Of a stretch of DNA of 19,475 nt, positions 15,680 through 19,475 are shown one piece after another. Each line of letters starts with the position of its first letter. The stretch's first letter is position 1. The notes under the pieces were generated by a model. The model did not search any database and was not told the DNA's origin. It was given only the letters and a program-made list of their open reading frames with translations. The position numbers and the translations under genes were made by a program. Origin of the DNA: an uncultured Bacilli bacterium (lineage in GTDB: Bacteria > Bacillota_I > Bacilli_A > RF39 > UBA660); the NCBI GenBank assembly GCA_934097085.1, contig CAKONK010000018.1, positions 1 through 19,475 on the forward strand. The letters run 5' to 3'.

Positions 15680-15686
15680 GGATTTT
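15656..15686 (-). terminator. Intrinsic terminator after the 189-aa gene
   Basis: AAAATCC (minus strand, 15686-15680) pairs with GGATTTT (15666-15660), and inside it TGA pairs with TCA; a T run follows. It lies about 20 bases after the stop codon at 15707 and overlaps the rplU promoter. Confidence 0.8.
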
Positions 15687-15706
15687 CACTAACTTTTTTC
15701 ATACAT

Positions 15707-16276
15707 TTATTTTATAGTTCCATATTGGCTCTTTAATCGTTCAATTGATCTTTTTTTTATTTTTTGCATTGTTTCTGGATTTTTTTCTTTACCTATAAAT
15801 TCGCCGGTGACTATACTTGGATACTTTGGATATTGAAGTACTTCATCCTCAAATAAAAATTCCCAATTTCCAATACCATATTTCAGATCATTATTAACAA
15901 AAAACATTAAGTCTCCAAAACTTTGTAACACATCTTGACAATATTTTTCTTTTAATTCATTTATTTTTTCAAAACTTGCTACAATCATAAATTCATTTTC
16001 ATGGCTTTCTATTATTAGTCGCTCTTCTAACATCTTTTCATAAATATCAGTTAGATCAACAATAGGAAAATTATTTAGGTTTGTTATAACATTTAAATTT
16101 TCATATATATTCTTAAACCTTTCCATTCTAGCATAACAGCCTAATGATTCCATAATATTATTTATATTAAAAAAATCAATTTCTCCATATTTAAAAATTA
16201 AAATTAAATTAAAAATATCTTCCTCAGTTATTTTTTCAGTTTTTTTATTTCTATAACTATTAAAGTCTATTATCAT
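15707..16276 (-). CDS. Unknown cytoplasmic protein
   Basis: This 189-residue protein has no membrane segment and no motif I know. It is helical in its first two thirds (repeated charged/hydrophobic pattern, with E-E-D-I-F-N-L-I-L-I-F and D-I-Y-E-K-M-L-E-E-R-L-I-I) and ends with a short Pro/Tyr segment Y-P-K-Y-P-S-I-V. The arrangement suggests a phage- or toxin-associated small protein, but this is only an impression. ATG 16276 is chosen because AAGGAGG lies 10 bases before it; the in-frame ATG at 16321 lies upstream of the predicted transcription start. The gene follows the interrupted fic gene and could be its partner, though it has its own promoter. Confidence 0.65.
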   Translation of the reverse strand: MIIDFNSYRNKKTEKITEEDIFNLILIFKYGEIDFFNINNIMESLGCYARMERFKNIYENLNVITNLNNFPIVDLTDIYEKMLEERLIIESHENEFMIVASFEKINELKEKYCQDVLQSFGDLMFFVNNDLKYGIGNWEFLFEDEVLQYPKYPSIVTGEFIGKEKNPETMQKIKKRSIERLKSQYGTIK

Positions 16277-16304
16277 ACTACTGAATCCTCCTTGATGTGT
16301 TAAT

Positions 16305-16333
16305 ATTCTAGCATATAACATAGTTTAATTCAA
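16305..16333 (-). promoter_or_regulatory. Promoter of the 189-aa gene
   Basis: On the minus strand, TTGAAT (16328-16333), a 17-base spacer and TAGAAT (16305-16310) with a TGC extended -10. It starts transcription near 16298, which decides the start codon at 16276. Confidence 0.7.
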
Positions 16334-16348
16334 CTTTTATTATTATCT

Positions 16349-17089
16349 TTATATTTCAAAATCAAGCATATCATTAACTGCTATTTCATATAAATCTTGT
16401 TCATGTTTCACTGTATCAATTAAAAACATTTTATCACTTTCATAATTTTTAAGACCTCTTAAATAAAAATGTTTATCATTATCTGATACTATGAATGGCA
16501 TTATATCATTTTTTAAGCATTCTTTAAACATTATCATTCTTCCCACTCTACCATTGCCAGAACCAAAAGGATGTATTTTTTCAAATCAATAATGAAATTC
16601 AATAATATCCTCAAGAGTAACATTTTCAATTGAATTATACCAAGAAAGTAAATTATCAATATCTTTTGGAGTATTCTTAGGGGAAGATGTATTTATAACA
16701 TTAATTAAGCCTATTTTATTAGGAACTATCTTAAATCCTCCGACATTATATCTTGGATTATCTTCATCAGTCGTTCCTCTTTTAAGAATTTTATTCATTT
16801 CAATAATCATGGATTTATCAAGTCTTTTTTCATAAGTATCTAACATATAATCAAATAATCTAAAATGATTTTTCATTTCAATTAAATCATCTAATTTTAC
16901 TACATCATCTGCCTTAGGTATATAAGAGTTTGTTACAAATATTTCTTCAGTTTCATCCTCACTTAAATGTGTACCCTCAATTTTATTAGAATTATATGCA
17001 AAATTAACCTGTGAATAATGATAAATATTTCCCTTAAATTTTGAATATTTTTGACTAATTAATTCACTTTTTAACTTTTCTATATTCAT
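16349..17089 (-). pseudogene. fic: Fic family AMP transferase, interrupted by an in-frame TGA
   Basis: A 246-codon Fic gene broken by TGA at codon 168 (16586-16588). The first part (1-167) has the inhibitory helix motif S-N-K-I-E-G (34-39), matching (S/T)xxxE(G/N) of class II Fic proteins, and the helices before the active site. Right after the stop, in the same frame, comes F-E-K-I-H-P-F-G-S-G-N-G-R-V-G-R (169-184), the Fic motif that holds the catalytic His173. Relatives typically have an aromatic or basic residue, often Trp, in F-H-Y-x-F-E-K-I-H-P-F, so a TGG to TGA change is the simplest origin. The metal-binding Asp/Glu of HPFx(D/E)GN is Ser177. The 167-residue product alone would lack the active site. 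A downstream restart at ATG 16546 would also miss it. Fic enzymes transfer AMP from ATP to proteins. Confidence 0.85.
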
Positions 17090-17264
17090 AATTATTCCCT
17101 TTCTTTCACTTCGTGGAAACTTTACGCCCCATAAAGGGGTGTATTACTTTAGTATGATTTACTGCTTTAATATTTCAGTCACATTTAGTTTTATTTTTTT
17201 ACCGACGCACAATCGAGGATTGTACTATATTTTTTTCTCAGAAAAGTTGCCCTTCTCTTCGGCT
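17090..17264. other. Intergenic region with three hairpins between the variable-protein gene and fic
   Basis: This 175-base stretch holds three inverted repeats. The first, 17240-17258, has a seven-pair stem (AGAAAAG with CTTCTCT, one G-U) directly after the stop codon of the large exported protein. The second, 17209-17223, is ACAATC/GATTGT with a three-base loop. The third, 17124-17142, is ACGCCCC/GGGGTGT with a five-base loop. None is followed by a T run as a terminator on the gene strand would be. They could belong to a DGR target site or to the fic leader. Confidence 0.5.
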
Positions 17265-19028
17265 CTAATTTACTGTGTAAACATCATTATATTTTCCACT
17301 TCCTAGTAACTTACTTTCAGAGGATAGAGAAACTACACCACGGACCGCAACATTGCGAGAATCAACAAGGCCATCAAGAAAACTACCAAACGGATCAAGA
17401 CCAAACACATGCGAACCACTATCAATGAACACAAGAGGGGAGCCCGCCCAATATGCCATATTATTATTTAAATAGAAAGCACTGTTGTCCGTGCCAATTT
17501 TTCCTCCAGCTAGCACTATTTCATCCTCTGTTATTAGTCCTAAATTATTTGTTACCACATCTGCATTATTACATTCAAATGTAGGTGTTGGAGGACTTGA
17601 ACTTAATCTAGTATATGGAGCATATTCAAAATCTCTGCCATTCGATGCCCATGTTCTAGATGTATTTCTATCATTGCAAAATGTTGTTTTAACAAATCTT
17701 GATGTTCCTATATTTTCATTAAAATATTTTGTATACCAATTATCTAAATATGTTTTTATTGTACTATTTGTGTTTGTTCCTCTTTGAGAACCAGTTGTAT
17801 ATTGAAATCCTACATATTCTGCTTTATCATATTTATTATTATAAGCTGTAAAGCCCATATTTGTATCTGCCCCAGTAATTGCAACTTTTGCATTTTCACT
17901 CGGTGCTTTACTTCCTGCATATATCATTTTTATTTTATTATTTTTATCTACTCTTATTATTCTCCAGTACATATCATCACCTTTATTGGCATATACTACT
18001 TCTTTACATTTATAGTTATATGTTGAATCATAATCCACACCAGTTTGACATTCTGCTAATGTTGGGTAATCTATGTAGTTAGCCTGATTATTTACACTAT
18101 CAAACCATACATCAGTGTTTGTTGTATCGTCTCTAAAACCTCTATAAACAATTTGGTCTGCTTTAAACTTACCATATTTTACCCAGTTGTTATCTACTGC
18201 ACCTCTATAATAATATGTTTTACCTGTTCCTTCTGTATATGAAAACATTCCTGCATTACTAGTTTCTACTGTTGTAAAATCTGCTGTTTTTGCCTCAATT
18301 GCAGTTTTACCACCATTATTAGCAAGTATTGTTTCATAACCTTTTTTAACTGTTGTACCATCTTTTGTAGAACAATTTACATTTTCTACATATATTTTAC
18401 CAGTAAAAGATTTACCACTTAAAGCATATTGATTTAAATCTAAATTATAATATCTACCAGTAACTTTCCATCTTACTGATTGCTCCGTACCCAAACTTTT
18501 TAATGTAGCTCCAGTTACTAATGTAACTTTTGCTCCTGTTGAGGAAGTAGCATTACTCCATCCTTTACTTGTATCAAAATTAAAATTAGTTTCTGTAGCA
18601 AAATGATTATTTCCATTCATACCATTTACTTCAATAGTTATTTCTTTAGTAGCATCAGTAGTAACTGGTACAGTTTTACCATATATATCACTATTTGTAT
18701 TATATTCATAAACTAAATCATAAGAACATGTTGTTAAAAAACCTTCTGCTCCTGTTAAAGTTATATCTACAAAACCAGTATCTTCTTTCGCAGCAACTGT
18801 ATTATTTGTATTATACTGAGCCATTGAGGTATCAGGTACTTGTATATTTAACTGAGTAGAATTTGCAATAAAAGATAAATTACCAGGACTTGTAGAATTA
18901 ATGTTAACTGCTACATTATTATTTAAATTTATATTAAATGTTCCTAAATATGCATAAGCTGCACCAATAACTAAAATAAGAAAGAATACACTTGATAAAA
19001 TAACTTTTAATTTATTTTTGCTTTTCAT
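17265..19028 (-). CDS. Large exported protein with variable C-terminal domain, likely DGR target
   Basis: This 587-residue protein has a basic N-terminus and a membrane segment (about 9-22) ending in IGAAYAYLG, similar to SipW-type signal regions. Residues about 30-240 are beta-rich with few cysteines, as in surface or fibre proteins. From about 265 there is a domain with YYYRGAVDNNWVKYG, YWRIIRVDKNNKIKMIYAG (about 350-370) and L-I-T-E-D-E-I-V-L-A-G-G, then M-A-Y-W-A-G-S-P (524-531) and V-R-G-V-V-S-L near the end. Similar C-terminal modules with 'YW..SP ... VRPVxxL' are typical of C-type-lectin-like folds used by DGR variable proteins. Residues 532-564 are the candidate variable region, with codon use unlike the rest. 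GAGGA before ATG 19028 supports the start. Its ligand is unknown; binding to host or other cells is an inference. Confidence 0.8.
   Translation of the reverse strand: MKSKNKLKVILSSVFFLILVIGAAYAYLGTFNINLNNNVAVNINSTSPGNLSFIANSTQLNIQVPDTSMAQYNTNNTVAAKEDTGFVDITLTGAEGFLTTCSYDLVYEYNTNSDIYGKTVPVTTDATKEITIEVNGMNGNNHFATETNFNFDTSKGWSNATSSTGAKVTLVTGATLKSLGTEQSVRWKVTGRYYNLDLNQYALSGKSFTGKIYVENVNCSTKDGTTVKKGYETILANNGGKTAIEAKTADFTTVETSNAGMFSYTEGTGKTYYYRGAVDNNWVKYGKFKADQIVYRGFRDDTTNTDVWFDSVNNQANYIDYPTLAECQTGVDYDSTYNYKCKEVVYANKGDDMYWRIIRVDKNNKIKMIYAGSKAPSENAKVAITGADTNMGFTAYNNKYDKAEYVGFQYTTGSQRGTNTNSTIKTYLDNWYTKYFNENIGTSRFVKTTFCNDRNTSRTWASNGRDFEYAPYTRLSSSPPTPTFECNNADVVTNNLGLITEDEIVLAGGKIGTDNSAFYLNNNMAYWAGSPLVFIDSGSHVFGLDPFGSFLDGLVDSRNVAVRGVVSLSSESKLLGSGKYNDVYTVN
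17337..17435 (-). repeat. Candidate DGR variable region (VR)
   Basis: Codons 532-564 of the exported protein form a 99-base stretch. On the sense strand it has 10 A and 45 G+C by hand count, with none of the 33 codons ending in A; the following 23 codons have 10 ending in A. Most codons are NNT or NNC, as expected from template AAT/AAC codons whose adenines were randomised. The flanks on both sides (Y-W-A-G-S-P upstream, V-V-S-L downstream) look like constant borders. No template repeat or reverse transcriptase lies in the window, so this is a candidate. Confidence 0.65.
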
Positions 19029-19067
19029 TATAATCCTCTTTTCTATTTATCTTTACTTTTTAATAAT

Positions 19068-19096
19068 ACTATATTTTTTTAAAAAATTCTACACAA
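19068..19096 (-). promoter_or_regulatory. Promoter of the exported variable protein
   Basis: On the minus strand, TTGTGT (19091-19096), a 17-base spacer and TATAGT (19068-19073), about 40 bases upstream of the ATG. The -35 is imperfect. Confidence 0.45.
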
Positions 19097-19112
19097 TTTT
19101 ATGTATTTTATT

Positions 19113-19151
19113 TTAAAAAAATAAAACTAGAGATTATTCCTTAGTTTTATT
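19113..19151 (-). terminator. Intrinsic terminator of the partial gene at the right edge
   Basis: AATAAAACTA (minus strand, 19151-19142) pairs over ten bases with TAGTTTTATT (19129-19120) around a 12-base loop, followed by a T run. The first arm overlaps the last codons of the gene. Confidence 0.8.
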
Positions 19152-19475
19152 AACTTCTTTAAGAAGAGTATTAAATTCTTCTTCAGTCACATTAGTGGCC
19201 TCAATAACAATATTTTTTTCAAATCCCATTTCAATAAGTTTTTTTGCATTAGCAAGTTTAGTTTGTTCAACGCCATACTCAAAAGATAATTCTTTCATTT
19301 CTGCTTCATGAAATTTCTTTGGATCATAATATATTAACTCATCTAAATTTTTTTGCATTTCTTTTAACTCCTTTACAATTCTTAGCATCATTTTATCACC
19401 AATAAATGCTTTCTTTTTATTTGTTATGCATATTAGTGATAAATATTCTAAGCCATCCCTATCTAACTTTCTAAT
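19134..19475 (-). CDS. C-terminal end of a possible PD-(D/E)XK nuclease/transposase-family protein
   Basis: The frame is open from the right window edge to TAA at 19134-19136, 113 residues, so the gene starts outside. The internal ATG at 19391 has no good ribosome site and is not a likely start. The last 50 residues, L-A-N-A-K-K-L-I-E-M-G-F-E-K-N-I-V-I-E-A-T-N-V-T-E-E-E-F-N, follow the pattern seen at the C-terminus of Rpn/PDDEXK-type proteins ('A..Ll..G.....I...TgLs.eEi..l'). The upstream part is helical and charged. The catalytic nuclease domain is not in the window, so the family call is weak. Confidence 0.55.
   Translation of the reverse strand: MRKLDRDGLEYLSLICITNKKKAFIGDKMMLRIVKELKEMQKNLDELIYYDPKKFHEAEMKELSFEYGVEQTKLANAKKLIEMGFEKNIVIEATNVTEEEFNTLLKEVNKTKE

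Noticed and set aside
16586..16588. TGA in fic as a Trp codon (recoded genetic code)
   Set aside because: TGG is used for Trp in all other genes, no long frame has an internal TGA, and TGA ends several genes at tight overlaps (954, 8473, 5757).
17124..17142. GCCCC/GGGG hairpin as a transcription terminator
   Set aside because: No T run follows on either strand; it pairs better on the plus strand, where no gene ends.
17090..17264. Search for the DGR template repeat or reverse transcriptase near the variable region
   Set aside because: No A-rich copy of the VR and no gene with RT motifs is visible anywhere in the window, so neither is annotated.
17485..18082. Plus-strand open frames opposite the exported protein
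   Set aside because: They are antisense to a well-supported gene, have no ribosome sites and their composition follows the opposite coding frame.

Overview
The window is very AT-rich, low-GC Bacillota-like DNA: A-ending codons dominate, intrinsic terminators are frequent, AGGAGG ribosome sites are common, and the cluster rplU-prp-rpmA-...-obg has the order typical of Firmicutes. The L27 N-terminal extension and the Prp protease that removes it also point there. Host-associated Bacilli/Erysipelotrichia-type lineages would fit, but I cannot place it more precisely. TGG is used for Trp throughout and TGA ends several genes, so the standard bacterial code applies. Almost everything lies on the minus strand.

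Layout from low to high coordinates. (1) 1-2960: a minus-strand operon of a MoxR-like AAA+ ATPase with an N-terminal DUF6273-like region, a small P-loop-less AAA-like protein, and a HEVCH metallopeptidase cut by the window edge. (2) 3255-6328: a PfkB sugar kinase fused to a SIS-domain isomerase/deglycase, divergent from an overlapping ASCH-GNAT pair. (3) 6420-6587: rpmB (bL28), a 55-residue gene. (4) 6620-10333: a three-gene phosphorelay of HPt, REC plus degenerate HD-GYP, and hybrid histidine kinase. (5) 10403-12526: LemA, a membrane coiled-coil protein, and an exported Cys-repeat protein. (6) 12661-12993: a DUF192 protein. (7) 12973-15557: rplU, prp, rpmA, an unknown gene and obgE, with a probable L21 leader. 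(8) 15707-17089: an unknown 189-aa protein and a fic gene with an in-frame stop just before the Fic motif. (9) 17265-19028: a large exported protein whose C-terminus looks like the variable region of a diversity-generating retroelement (DGR). (10) 19134-19475: the C-terminal end of a possible PD-(D/E)XK nuclease-family protein.

The strongest observation is the putative DGR variable region at about 17337-17435. It is 33 codons with no A at the third position, only 10 A in 99 sense-strand bases and about 45% G+C, inside an otherwise A-rich gene and directly before a 'VRGVVSL' ending. This is the pattern expected when template adenines (AAY codons) are randomised. The reverse transcriptase and template repeat are not in the window. 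Other points of interest are the AAA+/mini-AAA/metallopeptidase operon, the kinase-SIS fusion with its divergent ASCH-GNAT pair, the fic nonsense codon, and an intrinsic terminator inside the rpmA-obg operon with no room for a new promoter.
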